A stretch of 14,009 bases of DNA from Bacillota bacterium (GTDB lineage Bacteria; Bacillota; Clostridia; Peptostreptococcales; Anaerovoracaceae). Of this stretch, positions 1 through 7,251 are shown piece by piece; position 1 is the first letter of the stretch; each line of letters starts with the position of its first letter. The stretch spans positions 1 to 14,009 of the forward strand of contig JAUNRL010000012.1 of assembly GCA_030535715.1 (NCBI GenBank), given 5' to 3'. A model generated the notes under the pieces. It saw nothing but the letters and a program-made list of their open reading frames with translations. It was not told where the DNA came from and did not search any database. The position numbers were made by a program, and so were the translations under genes.

Positions 1-323
1 TCTTCAACATCGCCGAGCGGGTGCAGATGTTCGTGGAACCGGGAACCCATGTCTACGAGGGCATGATCGTGGGCATGAACGCCCGCAGCGACGATATGGT
101 GGTCAATCCCTGCAAGGCGAAGAAGGCGACCAATATGCGGGCGGCGGGGAGCGACGAGAACATCAAACTGGCGCCGGCCAGAATCTTCACCCTGGAGGAG
201 GCACTGGAGTTCATCGACGACGATGAACTGGTGGAAATCGTTCCCGATGACATCCGCCTGCGTAAGAAGATACTCAGCGAACTGGACCGTCGCCGCCAGG
301 CGAGGAGGACAAGACATGGATGA
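1..323 (+). CDS. typA: Translational GTPase TypA/BipA, C-terminal end (5' truncated by window)
   Basis: The open frame enters the window at base 3 and gives the last 106 residues before TGA at 321-323. It contains the C-terminal signature of TypA/BipA: GTHVYEGMIVG, then the segment ending KKATNMRAAGSDE, then LEEALEFIDDDELVE and IRLRKKIL. In the family this region forms the TypA-specific C-terminal domain, which contacts the ribosomal A site; the GTPase and beta-barrel domains lie upstream of the window. TypA is a ribosome-associated GTPase involved in ribosome assembly and stress or low-temperature growth. The next gene starts inside the last codons of typA (ATG at 316, 8-base overlap), so the two are probably co-transcribed and translationally coupled. 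The family assignment is secure; the full length cannot be seen. Confidence 0.95.
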   Translation, partial: FNIAERVQMFVEPGTHVYEGMIVGMNARSDDMVVNPCKAKKATNMRAAGSDENIKLAPARIFTLEEALEFIDDDELVEIVPDDIRLRKKILSELDRRRQARRTRHG

Positions 324-1155
324 TCTGAAGGATCTGAACAATGAATTTGAACTGTTCGGCGTTGCCTTTGCGGAACCCTGGGCGACGCTGATTTCCGTGG
401 CGGCGATTCTGGTTATCGGCTTCATTACGCTTAAAATGATTCTTGTTCTGATGCGGCACTGGCTGAAGAAGACCGACCATGTGGACGATATGCTGAACTC
501 GTTCATCGTCAACGTGGCCAAAGTGGCGGGCATCATTGTGCTCATTGCCATGATTCTGGACAAGCTGGGTGTGGGGATCGGCACCATCGTCACCGTTCTC
601 GGCGCGGCCGGCGCGGCCATCGCCCTGGCGTTAAAGGACAGCCTGGCCAACGTCGCCGGTGGCCTGATGATCATCATCACGCAGCCCTTTAAGCAGGGGG
701 ATCTGATCAACGTGGGCGAATACCGGGGGAGGGTGCAGTCCATCGGGCTGTTCCTGACCACCCTGCGGATGCTGGACTACCGGATCATCACCATTCCCAA
801 CGGACTGATCAACACCTCCGTGCTGGTCAACGAGAGCCGGGAGGAAATCCGCCGGGTGGACATGAAAATCTCCATCAGCTACGCCAGCGACCCAAAGAAG
901 GCCGAAGCGATTCTGGTTCGGGTCTGCCGGGAGGGTAAGCTCATTCTGGACGCGCCCGCGCCCGGCATCGGCGTACGCCGGCATGACGAAAGCGGAGTGG
1001 TGCTGGATCTGATGGCATGGTGCCGGACGGATGACTACTTTAACGCCGGGTACTATCTGAAGGAGCGCGTATGGCAGGCCTTCCGGGAAGAGGGCATTGA
1101 GATTCCCTTCCCGCAGATGGAAGTCAGGATTCTGGAAAAGGACGGGGAAGAGTGA
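316..1155 (+). CDS. mscS: Small-conductance mechanosensitive channel, MscS family
   Basis: The product is 279 residues, close to E. coli MscS (286). I chose ATG 316 because AGGAGG (303-308) lies 7 bases before it; the in-frame ATG at 223 is deep inside typA and lacks a site. Three hydrophobic segments fit TM1 (about 22-45), TM2 (64-82) and the Gly/Ala-rich pore helix TM3 (about 88-112, GAAGAAIALALKDSLANVAGG). The beta domain follows (FKQGDLINVGEYRG, TIPNG at 159-163) and the C-terminal alpha/beta domain ends with the typical EIPFPQ (262-267). The family forms heptameric inner-membrane channels that open under membrane tension and release small solutes during hypo-osmotic shock. The gene overlaps typA by 8 bases, and its TGA overlaps the ATG of proB (TGATG), so translation of the three is likely coupled. 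Confidence 0.95.
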   Translation: MDDLKDLNNEFELFGVAFAEPWATLISVAAILVIGFITLKMILVLMRHWLKKTDHVDDMLNSFIVNVAKVAGIIVLIAMILDKLGVGIGTIVTVLGAAGAAIALALKDSLANVAGGLMIIITQPFKQGDLINVGEYRGRVQSIGLFLTTLRMLDYRIITIPNGLINTSVLVNESREEIRRVDMKISISYASDPKKAEAILVRVCREGKLILDAPAPGIGVRRHDESGVVLDLMAWCRTDDYFNAGYYLKERVWQAFREEGIEIPFPQMEVRILEKDGEE

Positions 1156-1952
1156 TGACGGTCAGGAAAAGAAGAGTCGTGGTTAAAGTGGGCACATCCA
1201 CTCTGACCAACGAGCAGGGGAACAGCAACCTGCGCAACATGGAAAAACTGACCCGGGTGCTGGCCGATATCCATAACCTGGGCAACGAGGTCATCCTGGT
1301 GTCTTCCGGCGCCATTGCGGTGGGCGTCAATAAGATGCGCCTGAAGGACAGGCCGCTGCAGCTGCGGATGAAGCAGGCCGCCGCGGCCGTGGGACAGTGT
1401 GAGAACATGTTTCTCTATGACAAGTTTTTCGGGTATTACGATAAGACGGTGGCGCAGATCCTCCTCAATGCTGAGGATATCCGGCAGGAGGAGAAGAAAG
1501 AGAATCTGACCAACACTTTCGAAACCCTGCTGGAGCAGGGGGTTATTCCCATCGTCAATGAGAACGACTCGGTCAGTTATTCGGAGATCGAGTCGGACGA
1601 AAAGCTGTTCAGCGACAACGATGTGCTGTCGGCGGTGGTTGCCGTGCTGTGCCGGGCGGATCTTCTGGTGATCCTCTCCGATATCGATGGATTCTATGAC
1701 AGCGATCCCCGCTTTGACCGGAATGCTCGGCTGATCAGCCGGATTGACACCATCGATGAGGACACCTACCGGCTGGCCGGAGGCGCCGGCTCCCGGCGGG
1801 GCACCGGCGGCATGCGCACCAAGGTGCAGGCAGCAGAACTGGCCACATCCCAGGGAACGGCCACGTTGGTCGCTAACGGCAGCCGATCGGAGGATCTCTA
1901 TGGGATCATTGAAGGGAAAAAGATCGGCACATTGTTTGCCGCGCGGAAATGA
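1155..1952 (+). CDS. proB: Glutamate 5-kinase, short form without PUA domain
   Basis: The product is 265 residues from ATG 1155; a GTG at 1152 would add one residue, but the TGATG overlap with the stop of mscS favours 1155. It is an amino-acid kinase: VVKVGTSTLT (nucleotide/phosphate site) near the N terminus, LVSSGAIAVG, PIVNENDSVSY (glutamate site), FSDNDVLSA, LLVILSDIDGFYDSDP, and the Gly-rich GTGGMRTKVQAAELA near the end. It phosphorylates L-glutamate to gamma-glutamyl phosphate, the committed step of proline synthesis, in the cytoplasm. The roughly 100-residue C-terminal PUA domain of E. coli ProB is absent, as in many Gram-positive kinases; the ORF is intact, so this is not a truncation. 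proA is not adjacent in this window, so proline genes are split. Coupling to mscS hints at osmotic control. Confidence 0.95.
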   Translation: MTVRKRRVVVKVGTSTLTNEQGNSNLRNMEKLTRVLADIHNLGNEVILVSSGAIAVGVNKMRLKDRPLQLRMKQAAAAVGQCENMFLYDKFFGYYDKTVAQILLNAEDIRQEEKKENLTNTFETLLEQGVIPIVNENDSVSYSEIESDEKLFSDNDVLSAVVAVLCRADLLVILSDIDGFYDSDPRFDRNARLISRIDTIDEDTYRLAGGAGSRRGTGGMRTKVQAAELATSQGTATLVANGSRSEDLYGIIEGKKIGTLFAARK

Positions 1953-1998
1953 CGGAGAGGACTGCGGCCGGTGCAGCCGACACGAAAGGAATAAAGAA

Positions 1999-2739
1999 AT
2001 GAAATACTATCTGATTGATTATGAAAACGTTAATGCTTCCGGTCTTGACGGCATCGAGAAGCTGTCTCAAGAGAGTCGGGTGGTCATCTTCTATACGAGA
2101 AATTCCAACAAGATCGACCTGAATATGCTCAACATCCTGCTCAACATGGAAACGGATCTGACCGTGGTCGAGGTTCATCACGGCAAGCAGGCGTTGGATA
2201 TTCAGCTGGCCTCTTATGTGGGGTTCCTTATCGGAACCGAGGGCCCGGGTTCGGAGTACAACATCATCAGCAAGGACAAGGGCTACCGGAACATTCAGGA
2301 CTTCTGGAGCGATCACGCGATCAATCTGTTTTCCAGTATCCGGCAGGCTGCCCGGCAGAAGGCTTCCAAGGAGGGCGGGAAGAAGGCACCGGTGAGAGGC
2401 AAAGGCAATGCCGCCGGTGAAGGATCCGCGGGGAAATCCTCCGGCCAGAAGGATCAGACCGCTTTGAAGAAGACCGACTCCGAGGGCGGCCAAAAGAAAA
2501 ACTCTTCGGAAAGCGGCCAGAAGAAAGCTTCCGACCGGCGTAACGAGGTGAACACGGACATCCAGAAGATCCTCAGCAAAGCCGGATGCCCGGGTGATCT
2601 GATCAACGGCACCGCGTCCTTCGTCTCGCGGAACATCGGACAGGACGGATACAAGCAGATCATTTATCGGGGCATCATCAGTGAGCTGGGCCAGAAGACC
2701 GGCCTGGAAGTCTATCGTCTGATCAAGGATGTGCTGTAA
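1999..2739 (+). CDS. PIN/NYN-like putative nuclease with charged linker and C-terminal helical domain
   Basis: The product is 246 residues from ATG 1999, chosen because AAAGGA (1985-1990) lies 8 bases before it and because the N-terminal LIDYENV fold motif starts there; the longer frame from 1744 is a shadow of proB. Residues 1-112 look like a compact PIN-like fold with conserved acids D7 and E9 (LIDYENV), D67 (ALDIQLASYVG) and D93 (SKDKGY), the usual metal-binding carboxylates of PIN/NYN RNases. Residues about 115-182 are a low-complexity linker rich in Lys, Gly, Ser and Gln with repeated GQK-type units. Residues about 183-246 form a predicted helical domain ending at a normal TAA stop. The gene lies 46 bases after proB and ends the cluster just before a terminator. 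RNase activity is a family inference; the substrate is unknown. Confidence 0.8.
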   Translation: MKYYLIDYENVNASGLDGIEKLSQESRVVIFYTRNSNKIDLNMLNILLNMETDLTVVEVHHGKQALDIQLASYVGFLIGTEGPGSEYNIISKDKGYRNIQDFWSDHAINLFSSIRQAARQKASKEGGKKAPVRGKGNAAGEGSAGKSSGQKDQTALKKTDSEGGQKKNSSESGQKKASDRRNEVNTDIQKILSKAGCPGDLINGTASFVSRNIGQDGYKQIIYRGIISELGQKTGLEVYRLIKDVL

Positions 2740-2770
2740 TCAGTCTGTTGGAGAAAGCAGTTCAGGTAAA

Positions 2771-2803
2771 AAACCGATCGGTTCGCACCGACCGGTTTCT
2801 TTT
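2771..2803. terminator. Bidirectional intrinsic terminator between the typA-cluster end and ald
   Basis: A 12-base stem (2771-2782 with 2787-2798, one A-C mismatch) closes a TCGC tetraloop. On the plus strand it runs into a T-rich tract (TTTCTTTT, 2796-2803), 31 bases after the PIN-like gene. On the minus strand the A-run at 2768-2773 becomes a U-run, so the same hairpin can stop ald transcripts, about 65 bases past the ald stop. Confidence 0.8.
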
Positions 2804-2866
2804 GCACTTTCGTTACGGAATTGCCGCTGCCGTTTCCGTGTAAGGCGTAGCGAATTGTCCGGTTGC

Positions 2867-4039
2867 CTACAGCGTCACACTCGTGTAGTAGTTCTTCGAC
2901 CGGGTAACCGTGGTCTTCGGCGCCGGATCAAGATTCTGATCCTCGATCTTCAGGATCTTTTCCGGCGGGATCCAGGGGCGTCCCTGAATGCCGCTGGTCT
3001 CCTCGTGGGTGAGATATCCGCGGTAAGCCGTCAGGCTGCGGCGCAGGAAGCCGTCCCGCGCGCAGGCGCCGGCCACGCCGTTGTGGATAATGTTCTGGAA
3101 ATGGGGCAGCACGGACGCGGCGTAGGATACCGATGTGGATCCGGCAATGGCGCCCGGAATATTGCTGACGCAGTAGTGGACGACACCTTCTTCGATATAG
3201 GTGGGATTCTCGTGGGTGGTCTCATGAAAGGTTTCGATGCAGCCGTAGTCGTTGCTGATATCGCAGATGACCGAACCTCGGCGCATGGAAGCGACCATTG
3301 CCCGATCGATCATGAAGTCTGCCGCGTTCTTTGGCCAGCGAACGGAATTGATCACCAGATCCGTGGAGGGCAGAGCCTCCGCCAGATTGTAGCAGTTGCA
3401 GATCATGGTGGAAATCCTGCCGTTGTAGTTGCTGCTGATCTCCCGCAGGATCCCGACGTTGATGTCGGCTACGGTGACCCGGCATCCCAGGTTTACCAGG
3501 ACCTCGATGGCGGCTTTGCCGACGATGCCGGCGCCGCAGACGATGGCGCTGACACTCGGCGCTCCGGCCAGACCGGAAGCGAATTTTCCGCTGCCGCCGT
3601 TATTGCTCATCATGGCCCACAGCCCCATGAAAGCGCCCGCCTTGCCGGCTGCTTCGCAGTTGGGAGAGCCGAAGCGGTGGGAATCCTCCGCCGTAAAGGC
3701 GATGACTTTTTTCTCCAGGAGAGCATCGACTTCGGCCTTGTGGGCGGCGGGGTGGATACAGGTGTAGATGATCTGTCCCTCCCGGAGCAGACCGTACTCG
3801 CTCTCTTCAATCTCCTTGACCTTGGCGACAAAGTTACAGGTCTCCCAGATTTCTTCATTCGTTTTCACGATCACCGCGCCGGCCTTTGCGTAGCGCTCAT
3901 CATCGAAGCCGGCCTTGTAGCCTGCGCCGCTGCAGACGAACACCTCGTTGCCGTCTCGAACCAGGGCATTGACTTCTGTAGGCGTGGCGATCACACGGAA
4001 CTCTCCGTTCTTAATGTCTCGTAATACTCCGAATTTCAT
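2867..4039 (-). CDS. ald: Alanine dehydrogenase (Ald/PNT family)
   Basis: The product is 390 residues. ATG (4037-4039) is preceded by a strong AAGGAGGA site (4048-4055). The family catalyses reversible NAD-dependent deamination of L-alanine to pyruvate and ammonia in the cytoplasm. The N-terminal substrate domain keeps the standard residues at their canonical numbers: R15 (NGEFRV), K75 (AKVKE) and H96 (CIHPA). The NAD-binding Rossmann segment is at 167-192 with GAGIVG (169-174), and the C-terminal block NPTYIEEGVVHYCVSNIPGA (278-297) is typical. D264 in CDISND aligns with the catalytic aspartate D270. The segment around 115-140 (AEDSHRFGSPNCEAAGKAGA) differs from the textbook ENSPLLAPMSE form, so this belongs to a variant subgroup that I recall from Clostridia. 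It is monocistronic, with its own promoter and terminator. A related amino-acid dehydrogenase specificity cannot be excluded. Confidence 0.87.
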   Translation of the reverse strand: MKFGVLRDIKNGEFRVIATPTEVNALVRDGNEVFVCSGAGYKAGFDDERYAKAGAVIVKTNEEIWETCNFVAKVKEIEESEYGLLREGQIIYTCIHPAAHKAEVDALLEKKVIAFTAEDSHRFGSPNCEAAGKAGAFMGLWAMMSNNGGSGKFASGLAGAPSVSAIVCGAGIVGKAAIEVLVNLGCRVTVADINVGILREISSNYNGRISTMICNCYNLAEALPSTDLVINSVRWPKNAADFMIDRAMVASMRRGSVICDISNDYGCIETFHETTHENPTYIEEGVVHYCVSNIPGAIAGSTSVSYAASVLPHFQNIIHNGVAGACARDGFLRRSLTAYRGYLTHEETSGIQGRPWIPPEKILKIEDQNLDPAPKTTVTRSKNYYTSVTL

Positions 4040-4064
4040 GAAAGATATCCTCCTTTACCCGCAC

Positions 4065-4094
4065 ATTTTACCACAATAAAGGACAGATGTACAA
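4065..4094 (-). promoter_or_regulatory. Sigma-A promoter of ald with extended -10
   Basis: Read on the minus strand: -35 TTGTAC (4089-4094), an 18-base spacer, then -10 TAAAAT (4065-4070) preceded by TGTGG, which matches the TRTG extended -10 element of Gram-positive promoters. The predicted transcript start is about 20 bases before the ald ribosome-binding site. Confidence 0.65.
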
Positions 4095-4145
4095 GATCAG
4101 CTTAGAGAGTTGGCGGCAGAAGCCGTAAAGCGGAATTGCCTTTAC

Positions 4146-5897
4146 CTACGGCTGCAGCTCGGCCAGCTGAGAGGCGATAGCCGGTACCGTATCCGTGGCG
4201 AAGATGTCCCGCAGCCCGCAGCAGGAAACCGCCCGACGGTAAGGCTCGCCGCAGCCCATGGCGGAGACCTTCATGTAGGCGGTTGTGGTGGCTTCCCGGT
4301 TCTGCTGTGCCATCAGATACAGATCCAGGGCAGACAGGCCGGAGGTGGCGTAACTGATGTAATAGAGGGGGGAGTTAAAGTTGTGTTCTGTCAGCATCCA
4401 GTCGAAGGGTGCTTCTTCCGCGGTAATGTTGCCGGCATCAATCTGGCCGTATTCGGCGCAGAGCCGGGCGGCCAGGGCGACGATTTCCTCCGCGGACATA
4501 TCCGGGTGGGTATAGACCGTTCGCTGGAACTCATCACTCATGCATCCGGTGATCACCGAATCCAGAATGCCCAGCAGAGTCTCTTCCTGCAGAACTGCGG
4601 CATCCTGACCGAACAATTCGTCGTAGAAGTCCAGAAAGAGCATCTCCAGTCCCTGAGACTGCAGTTCCTCTGTATCCATGGCATCCTCGGCGAACAGGGC
4701 GGGCGTCGGATCGTGGAATATGGCGTTGAAGTGACCGAATTCATGAACCAGATCCGTGTAATCCGCCTCATCGCCGACAGGCGTGTTGAAGATAAAGGCG
4801 GAGCCGTATTGGGGAAGGGTGTCGGTGTAGCCCATCTCCGGCTTCCGTGGGTCATCGGCGAGATCGGATACCCGGTTGCGCCGCAGATAGTGATAGGACT
4901 CCTTCAGCGCGGGATCGATCTGCGCGATGCAGGGCCCGAGATCCTTCAGAATGCGTTCCGGATCCGCACGGTGATCTGAGATCAGCTCCGTGCCGGCAAA
5001 GGCTTTCGTCCGTTCCGCATAAATCGGGACGATGTGCTCCCGTACGGCGCTGTGCAGCTGCTGCAGATCCGCGCCGGTGTAGTCCCGCCCGTAGAGAACG
5101 GTATCCGCGTAGTTGGCGTAATTTTCATATCCGCAGATCCGGGCCGTTTCCGTACGCACGGCGACCAGCCCCTGAAATACAGGCAGCGCTTCAGCCGCGG
5201 TCTGCGCCAGAGGCAGATCCCGGCTGATGATCCGGTCGTATTTCTGAATCAGTCGAGTTTCCTTCCTTGCCAGGGGGAGCAGTTCCGGAGCTGGCGCGTG
5301 CTCCCGCAGCGTGTTCTCTTCGCTGGCGTTCAGTTCGTTGGCCAGGATATCATGATAGGGACCGGCAAGCACCCGGCCCATACAGGTCATGGCCTGATCA
5401 GACAGATCGCTGCAGGCGGCGGTCAGCCGAACGAGCTCCCGGCTCAGGGTCTTGTCGTAAATGTCCCGTTCGTACTGTACATTCATCAGGGTCAGCCGGG
5501 TCAGAAAAATGTCGTATTCTTCATGAAGACGCTTCAGCGCGGCTCGCAGCTTTACCGGAGCCAGGGGATCATCGCTCTCCGCCGTATAGCGGCGGTCGAT
5601 CTCGGTGATGATGGCTTCCAGCCGGGCGGGATCGCAGCCGGAAGCGTCCAGCTCGCCGGGTGAAATCTCCCGGTGAGTTTTGAAGGGATAGACGGATTCG
5701 GGGTTCAGAGGATTGCGGATGGAAGAGAACAGCCCGGCGCCGGATAAAAAGGCAACCCCGCCCGGGCGGCCCGCTGTTCCCCCGGAGCCGGTGGCCGCCG
5801 TGCCTGGTTCGTCCGCACCAGAACAGGAACCTGCCGTACCGAAGCACAGGGCACACATCACCGCGAACAGAAGAATAATCCGTAAAACCCGACGCAT
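4146..5897 (-). CDS. Exported M3-family (PepF-like) zinc metallopeptidase
   Basis: The product is 583 residues from ATG 5895-5897, with GGGAGG (5905-5910) 7 bases upstream. Residues 1-25 form an export signal: MRRVLR, a hydrophobic stretch with several Cys, then AGSC at 22-25. This could be an unusual lipobox giving a lipoprotein, or a plain signal peptide. Residues 26-50 are a Gly/Thr/Ala-rich spacer. The body resembles M3 oligoendopeptidases: ICGYENYANYADTVLYGRDYT (254-274), the zinc motif HEFGH (H385, E386, H389), a third ligand E418 in SQGLEML, and a C-terminal YYISYATSG substrate-pocket segment (512-520). Such enzymes cut short peptides. Most M3 members are cytoplasmic, so surface placement suggests use of extracellular or cell-wall peptides. 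It has its own promoter and no obvious operon partner; specificity is unknown. Confidence 0.85.
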   Translation of the reverse strand: MRRVLRIILLFAVMCALCFGTAGSCSGADEPGTAATGSGGTAGRPGGVAFLSGAGLFSSIRNPLNPESVYPFKTHREISPGELDASGCDPARLEAIITEIDRRYTAESDDPLAPVKLRAALKRLHEEYDIFLTRLTLMNVQYERDIYDKTLSRELVRLTAACSDLSDQAMTCMGRVLAGPYHDILANELNASEENTLREHAPAPELLPLARKETRLIQKYDRIISRDLPLAQTAAEALPVFQGLVAVRTETARICGYENYANYADTVLYGRDYTGADLQQLHSAVREHIVPIYAERTKAFAGTELISDHRADPERILKDLGPCIAQIDPALKESYHYLRRNRVSDLADDPRKPEMGYTDTLPQYGSAFIFNTPVGDEADYTDLVHEFGHFNAIFHDPTPALFAEDAMDTEELQSQGLEMLFLDFYDELFGQDAAVLQEETLLGILDSVITGCMSDEFQRTVYTHPDMSAEEIVALAARLCAEYGQIDAGNITAEEAPFDWMLTEHNFNSPLYYISYATSGLSALDLYLMAQQNREATTTAYMKVSAMGCGEPYRRAVSCCGLRDIFATDTVPAIASQLAELQP

Positions 5898-5935
5898 CAG
5901 AAAACCTCCCCGGGCACAGGGCCCGAACGAAAGGT

Positions 5936-5946
5936 ATTATACCACA
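5936..5946 (-). promoter_or_regulatory. Extended -10 promoter of the M3 peptidase gene
   Basis: On the minus strand TGTGG (5942-5946) is followed directly by a perfect TATAAT (5936-5941). No convincing -35 is found 16-18 bases upstream, consistent with a TRTG extended -10 promoter. The ribosome-binding site lies about 25 bases downstream. Confidence 0.6.
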
Positions 5947-5949
5947 AAA

Positions 5950-6205
5950 ACCCGCGATGTGGTCGGAAAAACGCAGGCGGCGTCCATATTGCGCAGCCAG
6001 AGCGTGCCGAAGGAGAGCCTCTTCGGCTATGTGGCGCCGGATGATCTGTATCACGCCTGGAATATGTTTTATACCGAGGAGAACGGCTGGTCCTCCGTGG
6101 AATTCTCCGTCAATTCCGACGACTGGAGCCGGATTGGCCTGGCGTTCTACGCCAATGGAGCCGATGACAAGTCCATCGGCGATGGATGGAAGTCATTTCC
6201 GTGCT
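5950..6205 (+). pseudogene. Plus-strand remnant of an unidentified gene
   Basis: No intact gene occupies 5898-6215. One plus-strand frame (codon starts congruent to 5713) from about 5950 to 6205 reads like real protein, for example LFGYVAPDDLYHAWNMFY and SVEFSVNSDDWSRIGLAFYA, with codon use (GCC, GGC, CTG, TCC, GAT) like the neighbouring genes. It has no start codon with a ribosome-binding site, overlaps the peptidase promoter on the left, and runs without a stop into the antisense of the DUF2752 gene on the right. I read it as the core of a gene that lost both ends. I do not recognise the family, and it could still be a chance open frame. Confidence 0.4.
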
Positions 6206-6210
6206 CCTTT
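6110..6210 (-). other. Orphan translation start (SD plus ATG) with a 28-residue frame
   Basis: Just after the DUF2752 stop on the minus strand there is AAAGGAG (6204-6210), 7 bases, then ATG (6194-6196): a well-formed gene start. The frame is only 28 codons, very Arg/His/Trp/Ser-rich, and ends at 6110. It looks like the preserved start of a lost third or fourth operon gene joined to unrelated sequence, rather than a functional small protein. Confidence 0.35.
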
Positions 6211-6215
6211 CCGGT

Positions 6216-6638
6216 TCAGGCGAGGTTGCGCCACACACCGAAGCTCAGATATACGCCGATCAGTACGATCAGAATGCGGTCCAGAGATTTTCCGGTTTTC
6301 AGGTATCCGTACAGCAGGTACTGCCGGGAGAGCCATGCGGCCAGACCGAGATAGCCGGGCAGCAGGCAGAAGGTCAGCGGATTGCTGCGGAACGCGCCGG
6401 CGATGTCGCCCTGCAGCAGGCAGAGAAACATACCGCTGATGCCGCAGCCGGGGCAGGAGTATCCGGTGAGGCGATCGAAGGGGCAGCGCATGCCGATCCC
6501 AAAGGCGTGGATCAACAAGACGTAGACCGCGCCGGCCGCGCACAGCGCGGCTGCGCCGGCGGCGAGCTTTCCCAGCCGCCGCTTCTGATCAGCCAACAGG
6601 CAGCCGGCCGGCTGATATCGCTGGTCAGTTCTCTGCAT
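6216..6638 (-). CDS. DUF2752 membrane protein
   Basis: The product is 140 residues from ATG 6636-6638, placed 9 bases after GAGG. ATGs at 6647 and 6677 would extend the frame further into the upstream gene with worse spacing to that site. The gene overlaps the stop of the upstream DUF4234 gene by 14 bases, so it is translationally coupled. DUF2752 signatures are clear: RCPFDRLTG (51-59), CPGCG (62-66) with the Cys pair, and GDIAGAFRSNPL (77-88). Three hydrophobic segments (about 24-47, 88-110 and 118-136) make it an integral membrane protein. The CPGCG cysteines could bind metal or form a disulfide, but no biochemical role is established for the family. Pairing with DUF4234 suggests a joint membrane function. 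Confidence 0.85.
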   Translation of the reverse strand: MQRTDQRYQPAGCLLADQKRRLGKLAAGAAALCAAGAVYVLLIHAFGIGMRCPFDRLTGYSCPGCGISGMFLCLLQGDIAGAFRSNPLTFCLLPGYLGLAAWLSRQYLLYGYLKTGKSLDRILIVLIGVYLSFGVWRNLA

Positions 6639-7230
6639 CGGGATCATCCTCAAGCAGGGGTGTTTCCGCCGGCGCATTGTTTACAGGAACGATGGGCGCA
6701 TCGGGACAGATGTCGGTGCGGGCTTCCGGCGCGGCGTCCACGTTGTATTCCGCTTCTGCCTTCTCGTACTCCCGCGCGATGTCCTGTTCCGGCGCGTAGC
6801 GGAAACGCGCTTCCTCATAGGGACGGCTGCTCCAGCCGTTTCGCCGCAGGATCTGATTGATCCGATCCTGCATGAGGGCCTTGTTGATGATGGAGGTCGC
6901 GCCCACGAAGTAGTTGGCCGCCTCCATGACCAGGTAGAGAACCGGTAGATCTCTGGCTTCATTGCTGCCGCGCCGTTCCGCTTCCTCCTGGAATTTTTCG
7001 CCCTGAGTGTAGGCCCAGTAGACCTGATAGATGCCGCAGGTGACGATGATGAGTACGACAACCAGAGCCGGGCTCATCTCATCCCGTCTGCCGCAGAGGG
7101 CGTTGGCCTCATCGTGCAGCTTGTAGATCCAGTAGAAACCATAAATGCCGCAGGTGACGATGGTCAGCACGATAGCCAGGGGAATGCTTCGCTCCTGGAT
7201 ACCGGTAGGGTTCTGGTTCTGCGTTTGCAT
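6625..7230 (-). CDS. DUF4234 membrane protein with acidic C-terminal tail
   Basis: The product is 201 residues from ATG 7228-7230, with AAGGAG (7238-7243) 7 bases upstream. Two hydrophobic segments, about 15-36 and 53-74, carry the same VTCGIY core at 25-30 and 63-68, each followed by an aromatic YW pair, the tandem pattern of DUF4234. A third amphipathic or hydrophobic stretch lies at 95-118 (LPVLYLVMEAANYFVG). Residues 128-201 are soluble, first charged and Tyr/Glu-rich, then Pro/Asp/Glu-rich. The function is unknown; the family consists of small membrane proteins, often near DUF2752. It starts 21 bases after the EPSP-synthase-like gene and is overlapped by the DUF2752 gene, so all three form one operon. 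The soluble tail has no motif that I recognise and may bind a partner. Confidence 0.83.
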   Translation of the reverse strand: MQTQNQNPTGIQERSIPLAIVLTIVTCGIYGFYWIYKLHDEANALCGRRDEMSPALVVVLIIVTCGIYQVYWAYTQGEKFQEEAERRGSNEARDLPVLYLVMEAANYFVGATSIINKALMQDRINQILRRNGWSSRPYEEARFRYAPEQDIAREYEKAEAEYNVDAAPEARTDICPDAPIVPVNNAPAETPLLEDDPDAEN

Positions 7231-7251
7231 GACATTACTCCTTTTCCATAC

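Noticed and set aside
2729..4024. Plus-strand open frame (431 codons) opposite ald
   Set aside because: It runs through the terminator hairpin at 2771-2803 and is antisense to a well-conserved dehydrogenase.
4119..4154. Imperfect hairpin around the stop of the M3 peptidase gene
   Set aside because: The stem (AGCCGT with ACGGCT plus a bulged AAAG/CTTT) overlaps the coding end and has no U-run on the minus strand, so I do not call it a terminator.
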